NCBI GenBank assembly: GCA_035293805.1
Contig: DATGMD010000060.1
Location: forward strand, 186,001-250,000
Direction of reading: 5' to 3'
DNA: 64,000 nucleotides
Source of the DNA: JAJPHF01 sp035293805
Lineage (GTDB): Bacteria; Chloroflexota; UBA6077; JAJPHF01
The notes beneath the pieces were generated by a model that saw only the letters and a list, made by a program, of their open reading frames with translations, did no database searches and was not told the origin of the DNA. Position 1 is the first letter of the stretch; every line of letters begins with the position of its first letter. The position numbers and the translations under genes are program-made. Shown piece after piece: positions 49,687 to 58,331 of the stretch.

Positions 49687-50609
49687 TGGCCGCGGGCGCC
49701 GGCGGGGTGCCGAGGCCGCTGCGGGCGGGCGCGCCGTGCGAGGCGCGGGCGCGGCTGCGGGCGCTCCTCGCGCGGCCGACGGCGACGCTCCTGCCGGGGG
49801 CTGCCGACGCCCTGACCGCGCGATTAGTCGAGGAGGCCGGCTTCGAGGCGTGCTACGTGACCGGCTCGGGCATCGCGAACGCGCAGTTCGGGATCGCCGA
49901 CGTGGGGCTGGTCTCGCTCGCCGAGGTGGCGCAGCAGGCCGCGCGGATCGCCGCCGCCACCCGCCTGCCGGTCGTCGTGGACGCCGACACGGGCTACGGC
50001 AACCCGCTGAACGTCATGCGGACGGTCGCCGAGCTGGAGCGCGCGGGGGTGGCGGCAATCCAGTTGGAGGACCAGGTCACGCCGAAGCGGTGCGGCCACT
50101 TCACGGGCAAGGAGGTCATCCCGACCGAGGAGATGATCGCAAAGCTGGAGGCGGCGCGGGAGGCGCGCGGCGACTCGGGCCTCGTGTTGATCGCCCGCAC
50201 GGATGCGGCTGCCGTGCTGGGGTTCGACGCCGCGGTGGAGCGGGCGCGCGCCTACGTGGCGGCCGGCGCCGACGTGCTGTTCGTGGAGGCGCCGCGCACG
50301 GTGGACGAGCTGCGGCGCATCCCGCGCGAGCTGCCGGGGGTGCCGCACATCGTCAACGTCGTCGTCGGCGGGCTGACGCCGGTGCTCCCGCGCGCCGAGC
50401 TGGAGGCGCTGGGATTCCGCCTCATCCTGTACGCGGGCCTCGCGCTGCAAGCTGCGGCCCTGGCCGTGCGCGACGCCCTGCGCCACCTGGCCGAGCACGG
50501 CGATCCCTCGGGCATGCAGGACCGCATCCTGTCGTTCGCCGCGCGCCAGGCGCTCGTCGACCTGCCCGCCGTCGAGGCGCTGGAGCGGCGCTTCGGCGCC
50601 CAGCACTGA
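49686..50609 (+). CDS. isocitrate lyase/PEP mutase family enzyme
   Basis: A 307-aa TIM-barrel lyase of the ICL/PEPM superfamily. Mg-binding VVVDADTGYGNPLNVMRTV (about residues 98-116), QLEDQVTPKRCGHFTGKEVI (KRCGH carrying the catalytic Cys of the lyase branch) and IARTDAAAVLGFD are present. The Cys points to a 2-methylisocitrate lyase, dimethylmalate lyase or carboxyphosphonoenolpyruvate-type reaction rather than a pure oxaloacetate decarboxylase. Substrate open. Start ATG overlaps the preceding stop by one base. Confidence 0.87.
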   Translation: MAAGAGGVPRPLRAGAPCEARARLRALLARPTATLLPGAADALTARLVEEAGFEACYVTGSGIANAQFGIADVGLVSLAEVAQQAARIAAATRLPVVVDADTGYGNPLNVMRTVAELERAGVAAIQLEDQVTPKRCGHFTGKEVIPTEEMIAKLEAAREARGDSGLVLIARTDAAAVLGFDAAVERARAYVAAGADVLFVEAPRTVDELRRIPRELPGVPHIVNVVVGGLTPVLPRAELEALGFRLILYAGLALQAAALAVRDALRHLAEHGDPSGMQDRILSFAARQALVDLPAVEALERRFGAQH

Positions 50610-50685
50610 GCTGGTTCCGACGGAGGGAGTGCAGGTGTGGCGCAGGCCTACCGACCGGAGGCCGGGGACTGGCGTCTTGCTGCCC

Positions 50686-50720
50686 CGGGCCAGGGCGACA
50701 GGGGATGAGCCCTGCCCTAC
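50686..50720. repeat. diverged copy of the GACGAGCCC palindromic repeat
   Basis: GGGCGACAGGGGATGAGCCC followed by TGCCCTAC matches the two copies at 28364-28467 with several changes. It lies between the 3' ends of convergent genes. Confidence 0.55.
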
Positions 50721-50742
50721 GCCGCGGCCGCGGGACAGCAGC

Positions 50743-51963
50743 TCAACGGCCGCGAATACCGCTGTAGGCGGGCGGGCCGGGTGCCGCGCCTGGGCGGCTC
50801 AGGGGCGCCGCGCCCATCTCGCAGCGCACGTCGCCGTACAGGCGCTCGTAGAAGGCAGCCGTGGCGGCGAGGTCGAAGCGGGCGGCGATCTCCGCGCGTG
50901 GCCGCAGGTAGCGGTCGCGGTGGGCGAGCACCGCGGTGAGCGCGGCCGCCAGGCCGGGCGCGTCCGCGATCGGGGCAAGCTCGCCCATGCCCGTGACGGC
51001 GACTGGCTGGCGCACGCCGGGGAGCGCGGAGGCGACGACCGGCGTGCCGCAGAGCATGGACTCGACCTGAACCAGCCCGAACGACTCGGTGGAGTTCACG
51101 CTGGGCAGCACCAGGCAGTCGATGGCCGCGTAGAAATTGGCCAGGTCCGGCCCGTGCAGCTCGCCCAGGAACGTGAGCTGGTCCCGGTGGCGCTCGATGA
51201 GCGGGCCAAGCTGCTCGTAGTAACGCTCGCCCACCACACCCTCGTAGGGCCCGGCGAAGGCGACGCGCACCGGACCGACCGACGCTTGGAGCATCGGCAG
51301 CGCCGCCAGGAGGTACTCGATGCCCTTTTCGGTGGCGACGCGGCCGGCGAAGCCGACGACCCGCTCGCCGTTGGGCGCGAGGCGCGCGCGCAGCAGCGCT
51401 GCCGCGGCCGCGTCGGGCGTGCCGACGATCACGGGCGGGTAGACCGTCTCGACCTTGGGCAGGTAACGCGAGACGAACGGCGAGTGCTCGGCGTAGTCGC
51501 GCGTGTAGGTCACGACGCGGTTGGCCTGCTGGCCGGCGAGGCGGTGCATGAGGGTCATCGCCGCTTCGATGGGGCGGCTGGCCGGCCCCGGGGGCAGCTG
51601 CAAGTCGCAGTGGTAGGTCAGGACCACGGGGCGCCGCGCGACACGCCGGGCGAGCAAGGCGAGCACCCCCGCCTCCAAGAGGGGCAGGTGTAGGTTAAGC
51701 AGGTCGTGGCTCTGCAGCAGGCGCCAGGCCTCGGCGCTGAACGCCGGCGAGACGACGCCCTTGTGCAGCCGCCACAAGACCGGCGCGCGCACGACGCGGA
51801 CGCCACGGCGCCGCTCGGTGCGTGGCAGCTCGGGGAGGTGCCGCGACGCGACCACCGTGACCTCGTGGCCGCGCGCCGCGAGCGTCTCCGCCAGGCGCTC
51901 CACGTAGATGGTCAGGCCGCTGAGGTGGGGATGATAGTAGGTGAGCGCGTGCAGGATCTTCAT
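50743..51963 (-). CDS. family 4 glycosyltransferase (GT-B)
   Basis: A 406-aa GT-B glycosyltransferase. The N-terminal domain begins MKILHALTYYHPHLSGLTIY, and the donor-binding C-terminal domain has VVGFAGRVATEKGIEYLLAA, FLGELHGPDLANFYAAIDCL and the EX7E-type ESFGLVQVESMLCGTPVVAS, whose glutamates retain the donor sugar. Likely a mannosyl- or glucosyltransferase for lipids or polysaccharide. No good RBS precedes the ATG, but a TAGAAT box ends 6 nt before it, so the transcript may be leaderless. Confidence 0.88.
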   Translation of the reverse strand: MKILHALTYYHPHLSGLTIYVERLAETLAARGHEVTVVASRHLPELPRTERRRGVRVVRAPVLWRLHKGVVSPAFSAEAWRLLQSHDLLNLHLPLLEAGVLALLARRVARRPVVLTYHCDLQLPPGPASRPIEAAMTLMHRLAGQQANRVVTYTRDYAEHSPFVSRYLPKVETVYPPVIVGTPDAAAAALLRARLAPNGERVVGFAGRVATEKGIEYLLAALPMLQASVGPVRVAFAGPYEGVVGERYYEQLGPLIERHRDQLTFLGELHGPDLANFYAAIDCLVLPSVNSTESFGLVQVESMLCGTPVVASALPGVRQPVAVTGMGELAPIADAPGLAAALTAVLAHRDRYLRPRAEIAARFDLAATAAFYERLYGDVRCEMGAAPLSRPGAAPGPPAYSGIRGR

Positions 51964-51969
51964 CGGGGG

Positions 51970-51975
51970 ATTCTA
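51970..51975 (-). promoter_or_regulatory. -10 box suggesting a leaderless GT4 transcript
   Basis: TAGAAT on the minus strand ends 6 nt before the ATG at 51963, so transcription would start at or next to the start codon. No Shine-Dalgarno sequence is present. Confidence 0.4.
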
Positions 51976-51998
51976 GCATCCACCAGGCGGCGGGCGCA

Positions 51999-52028
51999 TT
52001 GACACTCCGTTCCGGGATCAGGTATCAG
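51999..52028 (+). promoter_or_regulatory. promoter for the ACT-domain gene
   Basis: Consensus TTGACA (51999-52004), 18-bp spacer, TATCAG (52023-52028), about 90 bp before the ATG at 52117. It is divergent from the GT4 promoter. Confidence 0.55.
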
Positions 52029-52116
52029 CTTATCAAGCGCCCGCCCCGTCCAGCGCGGCCGGCGCGCGGCCGATGGCCGGCGGCTGCCCACCAAGACCGA
52101 AGGCTGAGATCTGTAG

Positions 52117-52782
52117 ATGGCCGAGCCGGCCGAACAAGTGGCGCTCCTCGTGCGTGCGGCCGATGGGCCGGGCATACTCGCCCAGTTGACTCGCGTGCTC
52201 GCCGACCACGGCGCGAACATCGCGCGGGTGGATATCGTGGAGCGCGGGGGCGGGCGGGCGCTTCTGTACTTCGAGCTGGAGTCGGTGGCGGACGAGGCCG
52301 CCGTCGTGCGGGACCTAACGGCGCTCGCGCCGGTACACGGGGTGGAGCAGACGCAGCCGTTCGCCCAGATTTATGGCAAGCGGGTGATCGTGATCGGCGG
52401 GGGCGCGCAGGTTGGGCAAGTGATGATCGGCGCCGTGTCGGAGGCCGACCGCCACAATATTCGCGGCGAGCGCATCTCCGTGGACACGATCCCGCTGGTC
52501 GGCGAGGCGGCGTTGGCGGACGCCGTGCGCGCGGTCGCGCGGCTGCCGCGGGCCCGGGCGCTGGTGCTGGCGGGCGCGCTGATGGGCGGCGAGATCACGC
52601 GCGCCGTGCGCGACCTGCGCGCACAGGGCTTCATCGTCATCTCGCTGAACATGGCGGGGAGCGTGCCCGAGGCGGCGGACCTGGTGGTGTCCGACCCGGT
52701 GCAGGCGGGCGTGATGGCGGTGATGGCGGTGGCTGACACCGCGCAGTTCAGCATCGCGCGCCAGGCCGGCCGCCGCTATTGA
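52117..52782 (+). CDS. ACT-domain protein with DUF5612-like C-terminus
   Basis: A 221-aa cytoplasmic protein. Residues 8-85 form an ACT domain (LLVRAADGPGILAQLTRVLA, then GANIARVDIVERG), a small-molecule, usually amino-acid, sensing fold. The C-terminal 130 residues (KRVIVIGGGAQVGQVMIGAV, then GERISVDTIPLVGE, VLAGALMGGEITRAVRDLRA and VISLNMAGSVPEAADLVVSD) resemble, from memory, the DUF5612 part of archaeal ACT proteins, possibly a nucleotide-binding regulator. Function unknown. It has its own promoter at 51999. Confidence 0.7.
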   Translation: MAEPAEQVALLVRAADGPGILAQLTRVLADHGANIARVDIVERGGGRALLYFELESVADEAAVVRDLTALAPVHGVEQTQPFAQIYGKRVIVIGGGAQVGQVMIGAVSEADRHNIRGERISVDTIPLVGEAALADAVRAVARLPRARALVLAGALMGGEITRAVRDLRAQGFIVISLNMAGSVPEAADLVVSDPVQAGVMAVMAVADTAQFSIARQAGRRY

Positions 52783-52840
52783 GCGCGGCGGGGCGGGCAC
52801 AGCGATCCACGAGCGAGCACAGCGCACGATGGGAGACGAC

Positions 52841-53611
52841 ATGGCGAGCCCCGGCGAGCCGGCCCCGACCCGGGACCCGGCGCCGCTATCGCCGTCGGCG
52901 GCGCGCCGCTACGATCCCGTGGCGCCCCGTGAGGAGCGCATCCTGCGGCTAGCGCGGACCGAGCTGCGCCCGGAGCTGGCGCAAGTCGAGGAAGTGCTGG
53001 CGGTTTACCTCGACTTGCTGGGCGCCGTGGAGGAGGAGTATCGGATGTCCTGGCCCGCCGAGGAGTCGCGGCTGGGCTTTCTGGCGTGCCTGCTGCGGCT
53101 GTTCGACGACCTGCTGGCGACGGATTACCTGACCCAGCGGGGGCTGTACCTGCAGGCCAACCGGCTCTGGCAGGACTTCCTGGAGACACTCTGGCTGGGG
53201 CTCTACTTCGTGCGCGAGCCTGCCGCGGCGGGGCGCTGGCTGCGCGGCGGCCGCCAGAGCCCCAAGGGAGCGCGGCGTGCGCTGGAGGCGCAGGGGCAAC
53301 TGCTGCCCGAGAGCGCCGACCTGTACGACCTGCTGGAGCGGCGCGCGAACCCCCAGACGAAGGCCGGCTTCGAGCGCTCGCTGACCATCAGCCAACAGAT
53401 GGGCGAGTGGCACGTGAGCTTCTTCGTCGGCGGCGAGGGCAACGTGGCCTGGCTGCGCCGCGGGCTCCTCGACTGGCTCTTCGTGGCAACCTATGGCCTG
53501 GAAGAGATCGGCCGGCTGGGCATCGCGGCCCCCGAGTCGCAATGGGCGCACCGCCGCGCGGCGGCGGTCGGTGCTGCTCAGCGCCTGCTGAGCAGCACGC
53601 CGCGCGAGTAG
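52841..53611 (+). CDS. helical protein of unknown function (possible DUF5677-like)
   Basis: A 256-aa mostly helical soluble protein: ILRLARTELRPELAQVEEVL, YLTQRGLYLQANRLWQDFLE, TLWLGLYFVREPAAAGRWLR and a C-terminal FFVGGEGNVAWLRRGLLDWL. The central order of helices with a G-R-x-S-P-K turn recalls DUF5677-type proteins, but the match is weak. I chose the ATG at 52841 because GGGAG is 5 nt upstream; another ATG 12 bp earlier is in frame. It converges on the next gene with stops 1 bp apart. Confidence 0.5.
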   Translation: MASPGEPAPTRDPAPLSPSAARRYDPVAPREERILRLARTELRPELAQVEEVLAVYLDLLGAVEEEYRMSWPAEESRLGFLACLLRLFDDLLATDYLTQRGLYLQANRLWQDFLETLWLGLYFVREPAAAGRWLRGGRQSPKGARRALEAQGQLLPESADLYDLLERRANPQTKAGFERSLTISQQMGEWHVSFFVGGEGNVAWLRRGLLDWLFVATYGLEEIGRLGIAAPESQWAHRRAAAVGAAQRLLSSTPRE

Positions 53612-53612
53612 C

Positions 53613-53933
53613 TCAGCGCGCGGGCCGGGCGGTGAAGCCGATGACCTCGCTAAGCTGAACGTACGAGCGCTGGCCGGTACCGGCCCAGGCGTCGCCGAAC
53701 TCCCGCCAATCCCCCGCTCCCCCCAGGCTCTGCCGTAGCTCGGTGCAGAACCTCTCCAGGCTCTCCGCCGTCACGGGCGTGCCGAGGTCGTGGGTGACGG
53801 CTAACACGCCGCCGTTGCGCAGCGCAAAGACCAGCTCGACGCGCTGGCTCGGCGAACGCGAGATACCGAACGGGGTGTTGGGGGACGCCTCACGGCTCGC
53901 CGCCTCCAGACGCGGTGCGCTCTGTCGTGGCAT
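53613..53933 (-). CDS. small protein of unknown function (106 aa)
   Basis: A 106-aa protein beginning MPRQSAPRLEAASRE, with a central beta-rich stretch SQRVELVFALRNGGVLAVTH and a helix around AESLERFCTELRQSLGG. It may be a small alpha/beta domain. AAGGA precedes the chosen ATG by 11 nt; a second ATG 12 bp upstream is possible. No family recognised. Confidence 0.5.
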   Translation of the reverse strand: MPRQSAPRLEAASREASPNTPFGISRSPSQRVELVFALRNGGVLAVTHDLGTPVTAESLERFCTELRQSLGGAGDWREFGDAWAGTGQRSYVQLSEVIGFTARPAR

Positions 53934-54086
53934 GATCGATCCCATCCTTTGCAGTCGAGACTGCGGCGCCTCGCCTGCTCGCGGCTCGGCGCCGACACGC
54001 ACGCGCGTGGCGGCGACCGCAGTCGGCTGGCCCGCGTTGCGCCTGCACCGGAGTATAGCGTGCCACGCGCGCGGCGCCAGACACAA

Positions 54087-54126
54087 AGAAGCCATGGCCC
54101 GGCGCGGACGCGCCGCCATGGCTTCT
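54087..54126 (-). terminator. hairpin terminator of the 65-aa zinc protein gene
   Basis: A perfect 12-bp outer stem (54087-54098 with 54115-54126) with an inner CGGCGC/GCGCCG pairing. On the minus strand it is followed by a T-rich TTTGTGT stretch, making it the most conventional intrinsic terminator here. Confidence 0.6.
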
Positions 54127-54149
54127 ATTGGGCCGGGGCCGCGGTGGGG

Positions 54150-54347
54150 CTAGCCGACCAGCTTGTAGCAGGCGCGGTGGTAGCCCTGGGTGCGGCCGCG
54201 CTTGCCACCGGTGTGCTGCATCACGACCAGGAGCTGATTCTCGGGCACCCGCTCGCTGCAGGTCGGGCACGTGTGTGGGGTCAGCGCCGTCGACGCGCCA
54301 CGCTTTCCCGCCAGGGCGTTCTTGTTCAGCTTGCCATCGTTGGCCAT
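54150..54347 (-). CDS. small treble-clef zinc-binding protein (65 aa)
   Basis: A 65-aa basic protein. A zinc site is formed by CPTCSERV near residue 29 and YHRACYKL near the end (CxxC and HxxC). Between lie VPENQLLVVMQHTGGKRGRT. The pattern resembles small treble-clef or HNH-like zinc fingers found in nucleic-acid-binding proteins; no catalytic residues. GAGGAG precedes the ATG. Followed by a clear terminator at 54087-54126, so monocistronic. Confidence 0.7.
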   Translation of the reverse strand: MANDGKLNKNALAGKRGASTALTPHTCPTCSERVPENQLLVVMQHTGGKRGRTQGYHRACYKLVG

Positions 54348-54527
54348 TCTGGGTATCTCCTCGGCGCACAAAAATACGCGGTCCGTCGGGCCGCGCCCTG
54401 AGCATAATGCGACGAGGGCACCCGGAGGCGCTCTCGCCGTGCAACATGATACCAAATTGCGGGCTCGGCGTGCACGTTCGCGCCGCCCCGGGGGCGCGAA
54501 TCCCGCCTACCGCGCCGTGACACCGGC

Positions 54528-54533
54528 TATACT
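54528..54533 (+). promoter_or_regulatory. -10 box of the ABC transporter operon
   Basis: TATACT, 38 bp upstream of the ATPase ATG. No clear -35. Confidence 0.4.
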
Positions 54534-54571
54534 GCTACCCAACCGGTCGGCCTGAGTGGGAGCGAGCCGCC

Positions 54572-55708
54572 ATGATGATCTCGATTCGCGCCCTGACCAA
54601 GCAGTTCAGCGCGACCGACGGCCAGGTAACCGCGCTCAAGAGCCTCGACGTGGACGTGGCCGAGGGGGAGTTCTTCGTCATCGTGGGGGCCAGCGGATCG
54701 GGCAAGACCACCCTGCTCCGCTGCGTGGCCGGGCTCGAGACGCCGGAGCGCGGAGAGATCTGGATCGACGGCCAGGCGGTGTTCGCCGACCAGCCGCCGA
54801 CCTGGGTGCCCACCCAGCGGCGCAAGGTGGGCATGGTCTTCCAGTCGTACGCGGTCTGGCCTCACCTGACTGTCTATGAGAACGTGGCGCTGCCGCTGGC
54901 TGAGGGAGCGCAGCGCGTGCCGCGCGGGGAGGTGGCCAGTCGCGTCCACGAGGCGCTGCGGCTGGTACAGCTTGACGACCTGGCGAATCGCTCGGCCACG
55001 CTGCTCAGCGGCGGCCAGCAGCAGCGCGTGGCGCTGGCGCGGGCCATCGCCGTCAACTCGCGGCTGCTGCTGATGGACGAGCCGCTGAGCAACCTCGACG
55101 CGCGGCTGCGCGAGGAGGTCCGGGGGAAGATTCGGGAGCTGGCGAAGCGCCTGGGCTCGACCGTGCTCTACGTGACGCACGACCAGGTGGAGGCGATGGC
55201 GGTCGCCGACAAGATCGCGCTGATGCGGCGTGGCGAGCTATTGCAGGTTGGCTCGCCGATGAGCCTGTACCGTGCGCCGGCGCGCGCCGAGGTGGCCGAG
55301 TTCTTCGGCCAGGTGAACTGGCTGGGCGGCCGGGTGGTCGAGCCGGGCGTCGTGGAGACGGCCATCGGGCCGCTCCGCGTGGGCGGCGCGGCGAGCCGTG
55401 GCGAGGCCGTGTTGGTCGGGTTCCGCCCCGAGGCGCTAACGGCGAGCGAGGACGCGCTGGGCGCCGAGCGCACGGTGCTGGCGGGCACGCTGACGGCGCA
55501 CACGTTCCTGGGCGATCAGTTCCTGTACACCGTTCTGGTGTGCGGCCAGCCGCTGGTGGGCAAGGGGCGCGTGCTGCCCAGCGCCGACGGCGGGCGGGTG
55601 CGGCTGCAAGTCGCGGCGGCCGACGTGCTGGTCTTCCCCGCCGCGCAGGCGGACGATCTGGCGGGCGTGGTGGGCGAGGAGGTCGGCGCGGTGGGCGCAC
55701 CGGGCTGA
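54572..55708 (+). CDS. ABC transporter ATP-binding protein (FbpC/PotA type)
   Basis: A 378-aa ATPase of the Fe3+/spermidine/putrescine-type import family. Walker A GASGSGKTTLL, Q-loop VFQSYAVWPH, signature LLSGGQQQRVAL, Walker B LLLMDEPLSN and H-loop YVTHDQVEAM are all intact. The C-terminal 140 residues form a TOBE regulatory domain (VLVGFRPEAL; VLAGTLTAHTFLGDQFLYTV). It energises import with the permease at 58332 and the binding proteins at 55823 and 57067. The substrate is unknown. Confidence 0.94.
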   Translation: MMISIRALTKQFSATDGQVTALKSLDVDVAEGEFFVIVGASGSGKTTLLRCVAGLETPERGEIWIDGQAVFADQPPTWVPTQRRKVGMVFQSYAVWPHLTVYENVALPLAEGAQRVPRGEVASRVHEALRLVQLDDLANRSATLLSGGQQQRVALARAIAVNSRLLLMDEPLSNLDARLREEVRGKIRELAKRLGSTVLYVTHDQVEAMAVADKIALMRRGELLQVGSPMSLYRAPARAEVAEFFGQVNWLGGRVVEPGVVETAIGPLRVGGAASRGEAVLVGFRPEALTASEDALGAERTVLAGTLTAHTFLGDQFLYTVLVCGQPLVGKGRVLPSADGGRVRLQVAAADVLVFPAAQADDLAGVVGEEVGAVGAPG

Positions 55709-55822
55709 GCGGGCGCCGGGCCGGGCGCGCAGCCGGGCCGCGGGCAGAGGCTTGGCGACCGAGGGGCTGGCGGACGTAAGATCAGGCAACTGCGAGCGGC
55801 AAGGGCCTACCTGGAGGGCACG

Positions 55823-56992
55823 ATGCAGCACTCCCGCCGCGCCTCATGGCTCCCTCTCCACGCCGCGGTGCTGCTCCTGATCGCTGGATGCACCACTGGC
55901 CGGCCAGCCGCGCCCGTGCCCGTGGAGCAGGCAGCGGCCGGCAGCGCCGCCGCAGCGCCCGCCGCGTCCTCGCTGCCGCCGGTGGTGGCGACCCTAGTCG
56001 AGGGCGCGCGCAAAGAGTCCACGCTCAAGGGCACCTGGGGCGGCGGCCTGCTCGGGGGCGCCTCGGGCTTCAGCGAAGTCGTCGCGCAGATGAACCAGAA
56101 GTACGGCCTGAACGTGCAGGCGCAGTTCACTCCCGGCCGCGACATGCAGGGCGTGATGGCGCTCATCACCCAGGAGCAGGCGGCCGGCCAGCCGGCGAGC
56201 ACCGACGTGTACTTCGGCAACGCCCCAGCCATCCTCGACGCGGAGCAGAGCCAGGCGCTGCGGCCAATGGACTGGGCGGCGATCCTGGAGCGCATGCCGC
56301 CATCCGAGCCCGGCTTTGATCCAGTCGCGCCCGGCGGGATCGCGGTCGCCTACGGCACCATCATCGTCGGCGTAGAGTACAACACGAACCTGGTGCGGGG
56401 CGACGACGTGCCGCGCCACCTGGAAGACCCGCTAGCGCCGAAGTGGAAGGGGAAGATCGCCTCGACGCCCTATGCCGCAGGGATGCGTGAGTTCGCCATG
56501 CCGGACATGCTCGGGCGGGACGCGATGCTGGACTACACGCGGCGGCTGTCGCAGCAAGTGGGGGGCCTCATTCGCTGCGGGGAGGACGACCGGGTGGGCA
56601 GCGGCGAGTTCGCCATGCTCGTCTTTAGCTGCGGCGGGCAGCAGGCCACCAAGCTCCGCGAGCTGGGAGCGCCGGTGGGCTACACGGTCGTGCAGGAGGC
56701 GAGTGTCTTCCACATGATGTACGGCGGCGTGCCGAAGAACTCCAGCGCGCCGAACGCCGCCGCGCTGCTCATCGCCTATCTGGAGACGCCGGAGGGGCAG
56801 GCGGAGCTGTGGAAGCTGGACGCGGTGGACTACCACCTCTATCCCGAGGCGAACACGAAGAAGCTGGCGGACGAGGTGCGGGCGGCGCACGGCAAGCTGG
56901 CGATCGACTCGCCGCAGTGGCTCGCCTCGGCGACCGGCTTCGCGGAGACGCAGCGCGAGCTGGAGGGGATCCTCCAGCAGAGCAGACCGTAG
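55823..56992 (+). CDS. ABC substrate-binding lipoprotein, first of two paralogs
   Basis: A 389-aa extracellular binding protein (family 1). Signal peptide with lipobox LLIAGC (Cys near residue 25), Ala-rich linker, then the mature domain with KGTWGGGLLG, MNQKYGLNVQAQFTPGRDMQ, YFGNAP and SAPNAAALLIAYLETPEGQ. It resembles FbpA-like proteins but lacks the paired tyrosines that ligand iron, so the ligand is likely organic. The next gene is a paralog; a 183-bp stretch (56378-56560) is almost identical in both. GGAGGG precedes the ATG. Confidence 0.88.
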   Translation: MQHSRRASWLPLHAAVLLLIAGCTTGRPAAPVPVEQAAAGSAAAAPAASSLPPVVATLVEGARKESTLKGTWGGGLLGGASGFSEVVAQMNQKYGLNVQAQFTPGRDMQGVMALITQEQAAGQPASTDVYFGNAPAILDAEQSQALRPMDWAAILERMPPSEPGFDPVAPGGIAVAYGTIIVGVEYNTNLVRGDDVPRHLEDPLAPKWKGKIASTPYAAGMREFAMPDMLGRDAMLDYTRRLSQQVGGLIRCGEDDRVGSGEFAMLVFSCGGQQATKLRELGAPVGYTVVQEASVFHMMYGGVPKNSSAPNAAALLIAYLETPEGQAELWKLDAVDYHLYPEANTKKLADEVRAAHGKLAIDSPQWLASATGFAETQRELEGILQQSRP

Positions 56993-57066
56993 GGGGCCAG
57001 GCACGTTGGCCAGCCGCGCCGAGAGGAGATTCTGGGCCGCGCGGGCCGTGGAGAAAGGCAGGGGCG

Positions 57067-58254
57067 ATGAAGCCGATCCGGCGCTCGACTATCGTGAGCG
57101 GACTTGGGGTCTTCCTGCTGCTGGCCGCGGCCTGTGGGCGTGCGCCCGCAGCGGCGCCCGCGCAGACGGCGGCCCAGCCGGCCGCCCCGCCGCCCGCGGC
57201 TTCCCAGGCGGGGACATCAGTACAGGGGGAGGCGGTATCGCCGGCGCTGCAAGCGCTCATCGACGGCGCGAAGGGCGAGACGGTGCTGAAGGCGCAGTGG
57301 TCGTCGTCGAGCTTTGGCGGCGGGCCGGGCCTTAACGAGATCGTCGCGGGCATGAACAAGAAGTATGGCCTGAACATCCAGGCGCAGTTCACCCCGGGCC
57401 GCGACATGCAGGCGCTGATGGAGCTGCTGGCCCAGGAGAACGCCGCCGGCCAGCCGGCCAGCACGGACGTCTACCTCGGCAACGCCCCGGCCATGGTCGA
57501 CGCGCTGCGCACGGGCGTGCTGCGCACAATCGACTGGCCGGCGATTCTCGACCGGCCGATCCCCGCCGATCCGGCCTTCGACCCATACGCGCCGGACGGC
57601 ACGGGCGTGGCCTTCGGGACCACACTCGTAGGCATCGCTTACAACACGAACCTGGTGCGGGGCGACGACGTGCCACGGCACCTGGAAGACCCGCTGGCGC
57701 CGAAGTGGAAGGGGAAGATCGCCTCGACCGTCTACGCCGCGGGGATGCGCGAGTTCGCCATGCCGGACATGCTCGGGCGGGACGCGATGCTGGACTACAC
57801 GCGGCGGCTGTCGCAGCAGGTGAGCGGGCTGATCCGCTGTGGCGAGAACGAGCGCCTCACCAGCGGGGAGTTCGCGATGCTCGTGTTTAGCTGCGGCGGC
57901 AACGACATCCTCGACCTCAAGCGCCGCGGGGCGCCGATCGACTACGCCATCGTGCAAGAGGCGACCGTGCTGCACATGCGGTACGGCGCGGTGCCGAAGA
58001 ACTCGAGCGCGCCGAATGCCGCGGCGCTGCTCGTCGCCTATCTGCTCACGCCCGAGGGGCAAGAGCTATTGTGGAAGCTCGACGGCATGGACCTGCCGCT
58101 GTTCCCCGAGTCGCACCTGCGGGACCAGGTGGAGCAGGTGAAGAGCGCGGGCGGCAAGGTGGCGTACAACTCGCCGCAGTGGCTGCTCTCGAGCCCCGGC
58201 TTCACCGAGCAGCAGCAGGAGCTAGAGAAGATCCTGCGCGAGGGGGCGCACTAA
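57067..58254 (+). CDS. ABC substrate-binding lipoprotein, second paralog
   Basis: A 395-aa paralog of the preceding binding protein, sharing GLNIQAQFTPGRDMQ, YLGNAPAM, the long MREFAMPDMLGRDAMLDYTR block and SAPNAAALLVAYLLTPEGQ. Lipobox LLAAAC near residue 23. Its stop is followed 77 bp on by the permease. Two binding proteins per permease could widen substrate range or tune affinity. The block at 57640-57822 is nearly identical to 56378-56560, consistent with gene conversion. Confidence 0.88.
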   Translation: MKPIRRSTIVSGLGVFLLLAAACGRAPAAAPAQTAAQPAAPPPAASQAGTSVQGEAVSPALQALIDGAKGETVLKAQWSSSSFGGGPGLNEIVAGMNKKYGLNIQAQFTPGRDMQALMELLAQENAAGQPASTDVYLGNAPAMVDALRTGVLRTIDWPAILDRPIPADPAFDPYAPDGTGVAFGTTLVGIAYNTNLVRGDDVPRHLEDPLAPKWKGKIASTVYAAGMREFAMPDMLGRDAMLDYTRRLSQQVSGLIRCGENERLTSGEFAMLVFSCGGNDILDLKRRGAPIDYAIVQEATVLHMRYGAVPKNSSAPNAAALLVAYLLTPEGQELLWKLDGMDLPLFPESHLRDQVEQVKSAGGKVAYNSPQWLLSSPGFTEQQQELEKILREGAH

Positions 58255-58331
58255 CACGGGGACCCGGGGCGAGGTGACGGGGGACGGGGCGGCCTGGGCG
58301 GCTGCCTGCTCCCTGACTCTGGCTGGAGGCG

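Noticed and set aside
52841..53611. TorD-type redox chaperone
   Set aside because: It is helical and of similar size, but no TorD signature or molybdoenzyme gene is present.
55823..58254. Iron(III)-binding FbpA proteins
   Set aside because: The fold is similar, but the paired tyrosine ligands for iron are not seen in either paralog, so an iron assignment is not supported.
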